From Clostridia bacterium (lineage in GTDB: Bacteria; Bacillota; Clostridia; UMGS1810): a stretch of DNA of 57,940 nt. The stretch is from contig JAFQBA010000122.1 of assembly GCA_017416845.1 (NCBI GenBank), positions 1 to 57,940 on the forward strand. Reading direction: 5' to 3'. Of the stretch, positions 8,469 to 17,957 are shown in pieces (the stretch's first letter is position 1; every line of letters begins with the position of its first letter). The notes beneath the pieces were generated by a model. It was not told the origin of the DNA, did no database searches, and was given only the letters and a program-made list of their open reading frames with translations. The position numbers were made by a program, and so were the translations under genes.

Positions 8469-10088
8469 TTACGCACCTGCCTTTGCTGTAAGACTGATTA
8501 CTTTTGCACTCTGAGCACGGGTGAGATTTCCTGACGGTGCAAAAGTTCCGTCGGGCATACCGCTAAGTATTCCCAAAGCTGTCATTTTTGAAACCGCATC
8601 CTTTGCATAGTCGGAAATAGCATGAGAATCGGAAAAACCGAGACTTCCCTCTGTCAGAGTAATGCCCATAAAATCGAGCATACGAACTGTCATAACCGCC
8701 ATTTGCTCACGGGTTACATTTTGACCTACGCCAAATGTTGAATCGTTAAGTCCTTTTACAATGCCGTTGGATACTGCCCAGTTAATATAGGGAGCATACC
8801 ATGAGCCGTTTTCGACATCTTTAAAAAAGCTCTCTCCGGAATCGGGAGTAATGCCAAATGCACCAAGAAGCATTTTAAGATACTGTTCACGGGTAACCGC
8901 ATCATTTGGAGCAAAGTTTTTGTTGCCTACTCCGTTTATAATGCCTTTTGAAGCAAGTTCGTTGATATAATCTACTGCCCATTCACATCCTTCAAGGTCA
9001 TCAAAATATGAAACGGACGAAGGTGGAAGTGTTGGATTTGACGGTAAGGCAGGAGTTGTTGTAACTTCGACTCTTGAAGTTGTTGAGCCAAAGCCCGAAC
9101 CTGAACCGCCGCCCGAAGATGATGATTCATTTTTGTCGGAAACTTTTTCTATTGCATCACGAAATGCTTTTTGGATGTCTTCTATTGAGTCGAAATCTCT
9201 GTGATAGAGATATTTGTTAACTTCAACCTTTTCAAGCTTATCATATTTGCCTGTGAGATTAAGCTCCAGCACATCGTTATATTCTTCAAGCACATCGGTC
9301 ATTTCGCCTTTTGTTGATGAATTGACCTTAACAATTGCCGAGGCTTCTCTAAATGTTTTTATGATTTCGGAAACAGAAGAAAGCTTGTCGTTTCTGATTT
9401 TAACAAACATATTTGTGAGTTCTTGTGCATCAAGTGATGAGTCGAGCTCAATTCCGAGACTGTTATCTTCGAGCATAGCACAAACAAGCTCTGCATCACC
9501 CACGGCAATGCATGCAGCTTCAACGGATTTATTAAAATAGCTTTGAATATCGCCTATGTTCTCCGTTGCTTTATCGGCTATGAAAGAAATCATTATTTTA
9601 TTTGCACTGTTTTGATATTTGTTGTATTCTTCGGAAAAATTGAGCCCGAGAATTTTCTTGTCGTTTGTATATTTTTTCAGCACGGAATCAAGTGTAGTTT
9701 CGGATGCTTCATTTACCGCTTTCACACATTCGGCAATCTCGTTTTCGTCGGCATAATAAAATGAAGCAATGTTATTGTGATTATCAATAACATTATATTC
9801 ACCGGCTACCGATGCTTCGGGCAAGGTAAACTTGCCCGAATAGTTGCCGTTTTCGTCTGCTTCCAATTCATAGAGAAGAACAACATCGGAAGCTATTGAA
9901 TCGCCCGAAATCGAATCGACGGAAACCCCGGGACACGTTACCATAAGCGAAACCGTCTCACCGGGATTTGCAGTACCGCTGATGTCCAAAGCACGGCTGT
10001 CGCTTACAAAGCTGACAGAGGGAGCGGCAAAAGCACTCATCTGAATCAAGCCTAAAATTATTGTTAATATTAAAACTGTTTTCTTCAT
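8469..10088 (-). CDS. SLH-domain wall-anchored protein
   Basis: A 539-residue exported protein with a signal peptide (about 1-21, ending SAFA). An Ig-like beta segment follows, with the phrase SGTANPGETVSL typical of bacterial Ig modules, then a helical region (about 100-320) and a Ser/Gly/Thr/Pro-rich linker (about 320-358). Three good SLH repeats lie at 361-413, 420-475 and 483-536; each carries a TRxQ/TREQ-type motif. Having SLH at the C-terminus suggests the N-terminal part is displayed outward. Its ribosome site overlaps the stop codon of the heparinase gene (TAAGGAGGG). Confidence 0.9.
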   Translation of the reverse strand: MKKTVLILTIILGLIQMSAFAAPSVSFVSDSRALDISGTANPGETVSLMVTCPGVSVDSISGDSIASDVVLLYELEADENGNYSGKFTLPEASVAGEYNVIDNHNNIASFYYADENEIAECVKAVNEASETTLDSVLKKYTNDKKILGLNFSEEYNKYQNSANKIMISFIADKATENIGDIQSYFNKSVEAACIAVGDAELVCAMLEDNSLGIELDSSLDAQELTNMFVKIRNDKLSSVSEIIKTFREASAIVKVNSSTKGEMTDVLEEYNDVLELNLTGKYDKLEKVEVNKYLYHRDFDSIEDIQKAFRDAIEKVSDKNESSSSGGGSGSGFGSTTSRVEVTTTPALPSNPTLPPSSVSYFDDLEGCEWAVDYINELASKGIINGVGNKNFAPNDAVTREQYLKMLLGAFGITPDSGESFFKDVENGSWYAPYINWAVSNGIVKGLNDSTFGVGQNVTREQMAVMTVRMLDFMGITLTEGSLGFSDSHAISDYAKDAVSKMTALGILSGMPDGTFAPSGNLTRAQSAKVISLTAKAGA

Positions 10089-10100
10089 TGCTATCCCTCC

Positions 10101-13100
10101 TTACTGCACTTCTGCAATGTTGTTCCACATATTTTGAACACCGTTTTTGTCAAATTCGTTGTTGGCTTTGCCCACAATCTTAAGATATCTTGCATTAAGG
10201 GGTTCAAATGTGTAAGTCTCCGGTTCTCCCGTTGTACCCGAGTTTGTTCCGTTAAACACTGTTATCCACTTTGCACCGTCTTCGGAGAACTGAATTTCAA
10301 AGTTATATTTTCTGGTTTCGCCCTTAAACCAGCCAACCTTAAGCTCTGAAAATTCGCGAAGCTGACCGAAATCGTAGATTATCCACTGACCTACACCTTC
10401 AGCCGCCCATCTTGTCTTATTATCTCCGTCAAGAGTTGCAACCGGTGGATTTTCTTCCTGCTGGAATGAACTTGTTGTGATGTCATCCTCGGTAATCGGG
10501 TAACCCTGAATGGAGGATTTAAACACGTTTCTCACAGAGAAAGTTATAATATATTCAGATTTTGAACCGTCTTTTTCAACAGTAAAGGTTGCACTTCCGG
10601 GTGCTGTCTGCGCCTGATTAACAGCTATTTGTTTTCCGTCTGCCAAAGCTTCGACAACGGGAATTTCGTCGGTTTCTTCAATCGATACATTATATGTGAG
10701 TCTTGAAGGCTGGAAGCCGTCAATCTCAACACCGTTGAGTTTTATTGTATCTGCCGAAGGTATTTCGCCGTCGGGAATGTAAAACTCATCAAGGGTAAGT
10801 TCTTCGGGGATTGTGGCAGGTTCGCTCTGACCTATTGCAAGGGGAACATATGCTACGGACACATTAACTTCTTCCACGCCCGAAAATTTGATTGCAAGCT
10901 TATGGAAAACAGTGTTGGCATTTTGCTGCTGGGGATTTGGTGAACCGGGAAGGGGCTTGGCAGGCATTTCTTCAAATTTTGCATTAACGTCGGAAATGAT
11001 TCCTACCCACATACGGCTACCGTCGGGTGCTGTGAGTATTGCACTTTTGCCGTCTTCGGAAACAGTTATGGTGTTAACCGAATCGGTGTGAGCAAACCAA
11101 TATAAATCGGATTTTTGCTTGAGCTTGACTTCATCACGAACAACAAATGAACTTCTGTTTGAAGTGAGCATAACGCCTCTAACTGCTGAGGTTGCCCAGT
11201 CTCTGTAGGCATCTGTTATATCGGAAATTGCAAACGAGCCTCTCGGCTTTGATTCAAATTTGTCAATGTAAGCCTTTCCCACAATATTCTGATCATATCT
11301 TCTTGCAGTTGCAAAATATGACTGTCCGTCTTCGGGATGAGTGATTATTTCATAATCGTCAATAAGAACCGTTGTTTCTCTTGCGGAAATCTGAATTCTG
11401 AAATGACCTGCATCAGCCAAAGGTTTTGCAAGTCCATTGTCTTTGCACACGGCTTCTCCGTCTATATATACATCAAACTTCTGTGTTTCCAAATTAATAA
11501 CATATTTGACGTCATACCATTTGTCAAGTTCAAAATCCATTACGGGTAAAACATCTGTTGAACCGTTGTATGAATAGAACTTTCCATCGGGACGAACTCT
11601 TAGTATGGGGCTGTTTCCTCCGGCTGTGTCATACATAGTGCCGAGGGGAGTATCGGTCAGGACAGTTTCAAGATTAAGCTTGAAGCTGATTTCAATTGCA
11701 TGAGAAGGAACAGGTTCACCCATTTTTATAAGAGCATAGGCCTGAGTTCCGCTTTCAGTTGAAGGACAAGAGATTCTCATTGCTTTGTTGTCAGGGTTTT
11801 CGTCCGTTGGAGCATTTACAATTCTGACACTACCTGCAGGCTTATTAACAGGTCCGAGTTCACTTATTGTGAAGCCTATGGGTGTCTGACCGGGAAGCTG
11901 GGCGTCAAAATTATTGTTAACAAGTTTTACCCAACCGTTTTCCATTGTTACATTTGCATAGGGTGTTTCGTCTATAACAATTGTATTGTGACCTTCACCT
12001 CTGGTTCGATATGTCACATAGTCACCGCCGCCATTATATGAATAGCTATCTATACCGGGGTCGGTTACCCATCTGACACCATTCCAGTCGAGAACATAGG
12101 TACCGGTGTCGAGCTGTGAATGGTTTGCTTCGTTATCTCCTGCAAGAAAGCCGGCGTATATTCCGTCATCCGCCCAGCTTGAACGCATTACAGCGGTTTC
12201 TACTTTTCGGAAATATTTGTCAAGGTCCATGCCCGATATTTCGCCGCCAATGTTTGTGGAATCATACCACATAAGATCGGTAAATTTAACATCTTCATAA
12301 TATGAAGACTTGATGGAATTTATTCTGTGAGCGGCAAAGCTTGGTTCGTTAAGCATTTTTGCCATCCAGAATTCATATGTAAACTGAGGATCTTTCATAA
12401 TGCCGGAGTCCGAAAAGTTAAATGTTCCTTCGGGTCCCTGCATATAATAGAAGAAATTGCAGGCTTCAAGAAGTCCTGGAACTTTGGAATAGCCAAAGTC
12501 TGTTCCGAGATTTGAATTTAACAAATCAATGATCTGTGCATCCATGGAAAGTGTGGCCGAGCCATAGCCGGGTCCTTCCTGCCATGCACCGTCGGGAGTC
12601 CATTCGTCAAAGTGGATTTCAAGAGAACGCATTACATAACCGAGAGTGGGAATGATAACTTCGTTTCTTGTTGTTTCGTCCACTTCGTCTGCAACCGTTA
12701 AGCATGCCATGAGTGTACCCAGGTTACAGTGAGCATTCCAGTTAAAGGGGTCCCCTATCCAGAAAATTCTTGGGTTAAGCTCCGCAGGCTGAGGATCGCC
12801 TCTGTAGATTGAAAGAGCCACTTTAATTGATTTTTCAACAAGCGCATCAACAACCATTTTTCTCTGTGATTCATTGAGATAGTCGTATATATAGTCAAAT
12901 CCAACAGTGAGAGCTTCACTCATAACACCTGTGTCGAGATAGTGAGAAGGATTCCAGTGAGGGAATTTGCAAATGTTCTCCATTTCCTTCCAGGCTCGCT
13001 GTGCATATTCTTCTTTTCCGGTTATTTTGTACATGAAGGCAAGGGTTTGAATTCTTGCATACATTACATCATCATTTTGAAGTCTTGAGTCACTTCCGTT

Positions 13101-14450
13101 GCCTATCACAAACTTGCAAGGCTCAAGGGGGATTATTTCTTCTGCATCGGTTGTCATAGCATTCAAACAGCTTGCAACAAACATATCGGTTTCCTTGAGT
13201 GATTTGAGGTTATCAAATGTTTGCTGATTGCCAAAGAATCTCGGGTGATTCTTATTTGGGTTTTTGGCAATGAGGGCTTCGTACATTTGCTGTCCCGTGG
13301 GGCGGGAATATTTTACCATGTGCATAACTTCATTTTGAACTCTTGTGTCTGCATCACGGTAAAAGCTTGAATCGCCAATGAGCACAAATCCGTCTTCTGT
13401 TGTGTAGATTTCCTGATTCAAAAGATTTGCAACATCTTTTGAATGAATGTAGGTAGAGCCGTTTAAAACCTTAACCGGAGCGGTGAGTGCAAGCGGACTT
13501 CCGTCAACGCAGGCATTTGAATTGTCCGGGGTTAATTTGGCTGTTTTACCGCCAAAAATAACAAAGGTTACTTTTTCGGTTTCGTTCCAAACAACCTCTG
13601 CACCGAGGTTTTCTGCAGTGAAACGAAGAGGAACGTAAATTTCTTTGTCAAGTTCTATGGGAGCAGCCGAGGTGGTGAGCTTGGTGCCGTTTTTGTAGGC
13701 AATGTTTGAATTGACATACATTGTCATTGCTCCAAGCAAAATATCGTTTACGCTTTCCATGTTATCGTCTGAAAGGAAGATTTCGGACGGATAATATTCT
13801 CTTCCGTCACCGCCAACCTGTGAACGGTTAAGGTTTATGTCATCAAGATATATTTCCGCCTGATTATCTTCAATTTTAAAGACAACCTTTGAAATATCTT
13901 TCAATGACATTGGAGTTTTTCTCGAAAGAGTTACACCGTCAAGGGAAACTCTGAAATATTTTGCATCGGTGTTAAATTTTATCTCAGCCCAATGCCATAT
14001 GCCTGAATTTACCTGAGCAGCTTCAACACCGTCCAAAATAAGCTTGCCGTTATCTATTATGAATGCATCAAGTGTTCTTGAAACACTGTCGTGGATTGTC
14101 GGAAAACTAATTTTTTGGTCAAGCTTTGGAAGCATGAATCTGAAAGACAGTGTCAAAGGATAGTTATCCGGATTCGAAACTGTGTTTTCAATTGAAACAG
14201 AGCTTGCAGAAGAGCTTCTCATGTACAAGCTTTTGTTCATTGAATCGGGTTTGTCAACAACACCGATATCGGAATCACCTGCTTTTTTCACGTTAAAATT
14301 AATACCGTTTACAGAACCGGTAACAATGTTATTAAAATTTTCATGAATAAAAACATCGGATTTATCAGATGCATCTGTCATGGCAAATGCCGAAACACCA
14401 CCAAAGGCAAGAAGCATTGAAAGAACAACAGATATTAATTTTTTTGTCAT
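10101..14450 (-). CDS. Multidomain heparinase II/III-family polysaccharide lyase
   Basis: A 1449-residue exported protein. Order of modules: signal peptide (1-23), LamG-like domain (33-208), copper-amine-oxidase-N domain (238-360, containing IYVPLRFTAENLGAEVVW), alpha/alpha toroid of the heparinase/alginate-lyase type (about 370-735, with candidate catalytic H573 and Y629), and a heparinase II/III beta-sandwich (from about 750, with NHSQLDTG at H777 and GHNTIVID at H821). That beta-sandwich is split by a LamG-like insertion (about 845-1050) and resumes at about 1058-1205. A cadherin-like beta-sandwich (1232-1306) and a discoidin/F5-8C carbohydrate-binding domain (1320-1449) end the protein. 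Lyases of this family cleave uronate-containing glycans; the substrate is not readable. Confidence 0.88.
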   Translation of the reverse strand: MTKKLISVVLSMLLAFGGVSAFAMTDASDKSDVFIHENFNNIVTGSVNGINFNVKKAGDSDIGVVDKPDSMNKSLYMRSSSASSVSIENTVSNPDNYPLTLSFRFMLPKLDQKISFPTIHDSVSRTLDAFIIDNGKLILDGVEAAQVNSGIWHWAEIKFNTDAKYFRVSLDGVTLSRKTPMSLKDISKVVFKIEDNQAEIYLDDINLNRSQVGGDGREYYPSEIFLSDDNMESVNDILLGAMTMYVNSNIAYKNGTKLTTSAAPIELDKEIYVPLRFTAENLGAEVVWNETEKVTFVIFGGKTAKLTPDNSNACVDGSPLALTAPVKVLNGSTYIHSKDVANLLNQEIYTTEDGFVLIGDSSFYRDADTRVQNEVMHMVKYSRPTGQQMYEALIAKNPNKNHPRFFGNQQTFDNLKSLKETDMFVASCLNAMTTDAEEIIPLEPCKFVIGNGSDSRLQNDDVMYARIQTLAFMYKITGKEEYAQRAWKEMENICKFPHWNPSHYLDTGVMSEALTVGFDYIYDYLNESQRKMVVDALVEKSIKVALSIYRGDPQPAELNPRIFWIGDPFNWNAHCNLGTLMACLTVADEVDETTRNEVIIPTLGYVMRSLEIHFDEWTPDGAWQEGPGYGSATLSMDAQIIDLLNSNLGTDFGYSKVPGLLEACNFFYYMQGPEGTFNFSDSGIMKDPQFTYEFWMAKMLNEPSFAAHRINSIKSSYYEDVKFTDLMWYDSTNIGGEISGMDLDKYFRKVETAVMRSSWADDGIYAGFLAGDNEANHSQLDTGTYVLDWNGVRWVTDPGIDSYSYNGGGDYVTYRTRGEGHNTIVIDETPYANVTMENGWVKLVNNNFDAQLPGQTPIGFTISELGPVNKPAGSVRIVNAPTDENPDNKAMRISCPSTESGTQAYALIKMGEPVPSHAIEISFKLNLETVLTDTPLGTMYDTAGGNSPILRVRPDGKFYSYNGSTDVLPVMDFELDKWYDVKYVINLETQKFDVYIDGEAVCKDNGLAKPLADAGHFRIQISARETTVLIDDYEIITHPEDGQSYFATARRYDQNIVGKAYIDKFESKPRGSFAISDITDAYRDWATSAVRGVMLTSNRSSFVVRDEVKLKQKSDLYWFAHTDSVNTITVSEDGKSAILTAPDGSRMWVGIISDVNAKFEEMPAKPLPGSPNPQQQNANTVFHKLAIKFSGVEEVNVSVAYVPLAIGQSEPATIPEELTLDEFYIPDGEIPSADTIKLNGVEIDGFQPSRLTYNVSIEETDEIPVVEALADGKQIAVNQAQTAPGSATFTVEKDGSKSEYIITFSVRNVFKSSIQGYPITEDDITTSSFQQEENPPVATLDGDNKTRWAAEGVGQWIIYDFGQLREFSELKVGWFKGETRKYNFEIQFSEDGAKWITVFNGTNSGTTGEPETYTFEPLNARYLKIVGKANNEFDKNGVQNMWNNIAEVQ

Positions 14451-14464
14451 AAATTCCGCCTCCC

Positions 14465-15871
14465 TCAGTTAAGTGTTCTTGTGCCGTAGCAAACATCTTT
14501 TGCATATGCGGTTCTGTCTGTGAGAGATTTCCATACATAGACCTTCACAAAATAGGAATCTTCGCTTCCTTCGGGAATATTCACCGAAACAGGAATATCT
14601 TTAACAGTTGGCTCGGTGCTTGCTTCAACTTCAAGCTCATCGCACGAAAGAGAAACCATTTCTACCCTGCCGTCGTGCTCTTTGTAAAGAGCTATGAATG
14701 AAGCGTACTTTGCATCAACGCTTTGCCAGAATCTCATTTTTGATGATATTGTTCCGTTTGCTATTTGAGAAATTTCATTGCCGTCGGCATCGAAAAATCC
14801 GAGAGATTCTATCCACATTTCGGGCTGTGATTTAACAGTGAAGCTCTGATTATCTTCTGATGTAACACCGAAAGCATCGACAGCACGAACCGAATACTCA
14901 TATGTTTCATCCCACATCCACGGTTTGTCGAAGGAAGGCTTGTAGGTATATGTTTTGCCATCATCGGAAACAGAAATCATATCATTTGAAATCTTCTCAC
15001 CGTCAATCTCGAGTTCAAATTCTTCGGGTTTGTTGTTGAATTTAAGCTCAAGTGGCTGAGCCGGGAATGCATCGCTGCTTTCATTTTCGGGATTTGATGA
15101 CACGAGCTTTAGCGAAGGGAAGTTTTCAACTTTAATGTTATCTATTCTGCACTTTGCATACTCACCTTCCGGCGTGAGATTTTGAATTGACCATCCGGGA
15201 ATTGTGAAACGCAGATAGTGATAGGAAACCGCGTCAACACCCATTGTATATTCAAAAGTTTGCGGTTCTTTTCCTTCTTCGGTAATTATTACCGTCATTT
15301 TTTTGTTGTTAAGGTTTGTATAACACTTCACATTGTACCATGTGTTGTCTTTTCTTTCCACAACAGCTTTTTCTTCGGCTCCGTTATGGATATTTAACGA
15401 ACCCGGGGCTTTGACAGACCAATCATCCTTGTTGAATGAGGCATATTGAATAATCAAGGGATATAAATTAGTTGTTGAACCGTCTGCTTTTTTTACGTTA
15501 AGTGCAACGGGAATTCTGCCGTAACTGTTTTCGGAAAGAAAATCGAATTCTATATACATTGAACCGGTTAAACCTGAAATTTTATCATAGCTTACAAGAG
15601 CCTGGTCATTACCCGAGTAACTGCACTCCATTCTCATGTATTTATTACCGGTTTCTTCGTCTTCTGCAATTTTGGCACTTCCCGTACCCTTACAGGACGA
15701 ATTTACAAGTTCCGGCGGAGGATTTGCCCCCGCATTCAGATTATTGAAATCGTAAAAAGCTTTGAGCATTGATGTGTCATCGGCAAATGCAGATCCTGCA
15801 ATTAAACCGGTGCAAAATACCACAAGACAAATCAATGATAAAACTTTATTTTTTAATTTTTTAAATTGCAT
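14465..15871 (-). CDS. Exported LamG-like/Ig-like protein
   Basis: A 468-residue protein with a signal peptide (about 1-30, ending SAFA). A concanavalin/LamG-like domain (about 35-255) has the typical phrases YIEFDFLSE, NTWYNVKCYTN and CRIDNIKVEN. An Ig-like module (about 258-350) ends in SFTVKSQPE, and a C-terminal beta module covers about 355-465. It has no catalytic motif. Its first domain parallels that of the next upstream gene (SCKGxGS, YHYLRFTIPGW against YNYFRYQIPGW), so the two are paralogues. It probably binds the glycan; that is inference. Confidence 0.7.
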   Translation of the reverse strand: MQFKKLKNKVLSLICLVVFCTGLIAGSAFADDTSMLKAFYDFNNLNAGANPPPELVNSSCKGTGSAKIAEDEETGNKYMRMECSYSGNDQALVSYDKISGLTGSMYIEFDFLSENSYGRIPVALNVKKADGSTTNLYPLIIQYASFNKDDWSVKAPGSLNIHNGAEEKAVVERKDNTWYNVKCYTNLNNKKMTVIITEEGKEPQTFEYTMGVDAVSYHYLRFTIPGWSIQNLTPEGEYAKCRIDNIKVENFPSLKLVSSNPENESSDAFPAQPLELKFNNKPEEFELEIDGEKISNDMISVSDDGKTYTYKPSFDKPWMWDETYEYSVRAVDAFGVTSEDNQSFTVKSQPEMWIESLGFFDADGNEISQIANGTISSKMRFWQSVDAKYASFIALYKEHDGRVEMVSLSCDELEVEASTEPTVKDIPVSVNIPEGSEDSYFVKVYVWKSLTDRTAYAKDVCYGTRTLN

Positions 15872-15912
15872 TTGTCCACCTCCATAAAGATGTTAAGGAA
15901 AATGATTGTATG

Positions 15913-17931
15913 TTAGTTTTCATTTGAAATTTCGGATTTTGAAACTTTAAGTATATTGCTTATTTCTACAAAAGCAGATTTATCTCTTCGGTAGAATATT
16001 TTGATTTTTTCATTTTCTCCGATATTTTCAAAGCATACTTCAACAGCTTTCTTTTCGCCTGCCGAAAGCTCTACGGGAATTATTTTAGCCTGCTTAAGCT
16101 CATTTGTATCTTCATTGTAGAGAGCGGCAAAAAGAGTGTAATTTGTCCCTGCAACTTCATTGTTGTTTACAAATTCTGCCATGAATGTTGTTTTTGAAGA
16201 ATCAACCGATGTGATTCCAACGCCATCTGCATTTACAAATTTTTCTGAAAGGAGTTCAATTTCGGGAGCGATTGTTACATCATCAAGCCACATTTTGGAG
16301 CCTGCATCGTTTAAATATGTGTTGTTTTTAAACTGAATGTTATAGATAAGATTTGCATTTCCGGTTGCGTTTCTGAGGCTGAACACCTTTTCGTCATATC
16401 CGTCTTTTACAACATTGCCGTTTATATATGCTTTAAAGGTGTCGGTGTAGAGGTCTATTGCAAGTGTCACTCTTGTCCATTCGTTGTATTTATAAAACAA
16501 TCCGCTTTCGAAATATGAAGCTCCGTCCATAAACTGAATCATACCGTAAACTTCGCCTGCTTTCGGATAGAATCTTACAAGGGAAGTGTTTGCTACAGAT
16601 GCTGAATCTTCGAGGGATTCTTTTGAATACATATGAACAAATGAAACTGTTGCAACCTGATCTGCTTCGCTTGTAAACAGATATTTAAAATCAATTACGG
16701 CTTTTCCCGGAAGTGAAAAATCATTGATTCCGTCACCGTCATTGTCATATTGCGGGTTTTCAATTCGAGCCTGGGCGGTGTTAACATCAAGGAAAAGTGC
16801 ATTGTTGTCGGTATTTGTTGGGTCTGCCTTAACTTCAAGAATTCCGTTTCCATCTGTTCCAAATGTGTTGGTATACCATTTTTCACCCAGTGCCTTTTGA
16901 CCGTTTTCAAAATCGTCACTGACCGAAGGATAGCCGTCGCCTGTTTTAAATGTGATGTTTCCAACATCTGCAATTATGCCGTCTGTGTCACTTACTGCGC
17001 CAAGTGTGAGGGTGTATTCGGTGTTTGGCATTGGTTTGTCTTTGAGAGTGATTTTAAGAACATTACCGTCTACAGTTGCAACTGTGTCTTTGCCGTTTAG
17101 TTTGATTCCCTGAAGTGAGGAAGGATCAATATTGCGGTTAAAGGTGTAGGTAAGTTCCTTTTGAGGAGCAACGTTTGTGTCGCCATTCATTATTGTTCCG
17201 TTGGTGAGTTCAAGAGCGGGTACGTCTGAATATATTTTCAGGTTATCAAGATAGATGTGACCGTCAAGGGGAGTGATTACATCTCCGTCTTTTATGTATC
17301 CCACATCCCAACCGGGAATCTGATAACGGAAATAATTGTATTTATCATAGGTGTTTGCAAGAGCGATGTCATATTTAAAGGCATCCTGTCCTTTTTCACC
17401 ATAATATACACTCATTGTGCCTGCGGGATAGTTTGCACAAATGCGAACTGTATACCATTTGTTTAGCTCATAAGTGCTTACGTTTTTGCTTACACCGGCA
17501 TCGTCTGTGTATTGAATGTTGCCGTCTTTTAACAGTTTTATGGGATAGATGCTTTTGTTTGATCCGGCGTTGAGAATAACTCTCATGGGAAGATTGTAGC
17601 TTGTTGCATAGAAGTCAAATTCGATACATACAAGACCGGAAACATCGAAAAACCCGTCTTTGGTTTGTACAAGAGCCTGAGTTCCCGATGCATTATATTT
17701 GCAATATAAATCAAGATATGAATTACCGTCTGCAGTTTCTACCGAATATGAACCGTCTCCCTTACATGAATGTGAAAGATTGTCGGGAAGGTCTGTTAAA
17801 TCTTCAAAATTCACATCAACAACAGGTGTCATTTGAGAAAGAACACCGCCTTCGGAAACTGCATATCCCGAAATGGCTAATAAAGATGATGTGATAACAA
17901 GTGCAAGAACTACTGATAATAATTTTTTCAT
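15913..17931 (-). CDS. Exported double LamG-like/Ig-like protein
   Basis: An exported protein (672 residues from this start; positions here count from the ATG two codons earlier). Signal peptide to about 26, LamG-like domain 1 (40-235), SbsA-type Ig-like domain (240-333, with NTEYTLTL), LamG-like domain 2 (338-558) and a C-terminal beta module (560-665). LamG 2 contains DNDGDGIND (398-406), which looks like a calcium loop of EF-hand/dockerin style. ATG 17931 was chosen because AAAGGA lies eight bases upstream of it but only two bases from the earlier ATG. The second half is clearly paralogous to the protein at 26276-27661. No enzymatic motif was seen. Confidence 0.75.
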   Translation of the reverse strand: MKKLLSVVLALVITSSLLAISGYAVSEGGVLSQMTPVVDVNFEDLTDLPDNLSHSCKGDGSYSVETADGNSYLDLYCKYNASGTQALVQTKDGFFDVSGLVCIEFDFYATSYNLPMRVILNAGSNKSIYPIKLLKDGNIQYTDDAGVSKNVSTYELNKWYTVRICANYPAGTMSVYYGEKGQDAFKYDIALANTYDKYNYFRYQIPGWDVGYIKDGDVITPLDGHIYLDNLKIYSDVPALELTNGTIMNGDTNVAPQKELTYTFNRNIDPSSLQGIKLNGKDTVATVDGNVLKITLKDKPMPNTEYTLTLGAVSDTDGIIADVGNITFKTGDGYPSVSDDFENGQKALGEKWYTNTFGTDGNGILEVKADPTNTDNNALFLDVNTAQARIENPQYDNDGDGINDFSLPGKAVIDFKYLFTSEADQVATVSFVHMYSKESLEDSASVANTSLVRFYPKAGEVYGMIQFMDGASYFESGLFYKYNEWTRVTLAIDLYTDTFKAYINGNVVKDGYDEKVFSLRNATGNANLIYNIQFKNNTYLNDAGSKMWLDDVTIAPEIELLSEKFVNADGVGITSVDSSKTTFMAEFVNNNEVAGTNYTLFAALYNEDTNELKQAKIIPVELSAGEKKAVEVCFENIGENEKIKIFYRRDKSAFVEISNILKVSKSEISNEN

Positions 17932-17957
17932 AGTCATTGTCCTTTCAATTGAATTTT

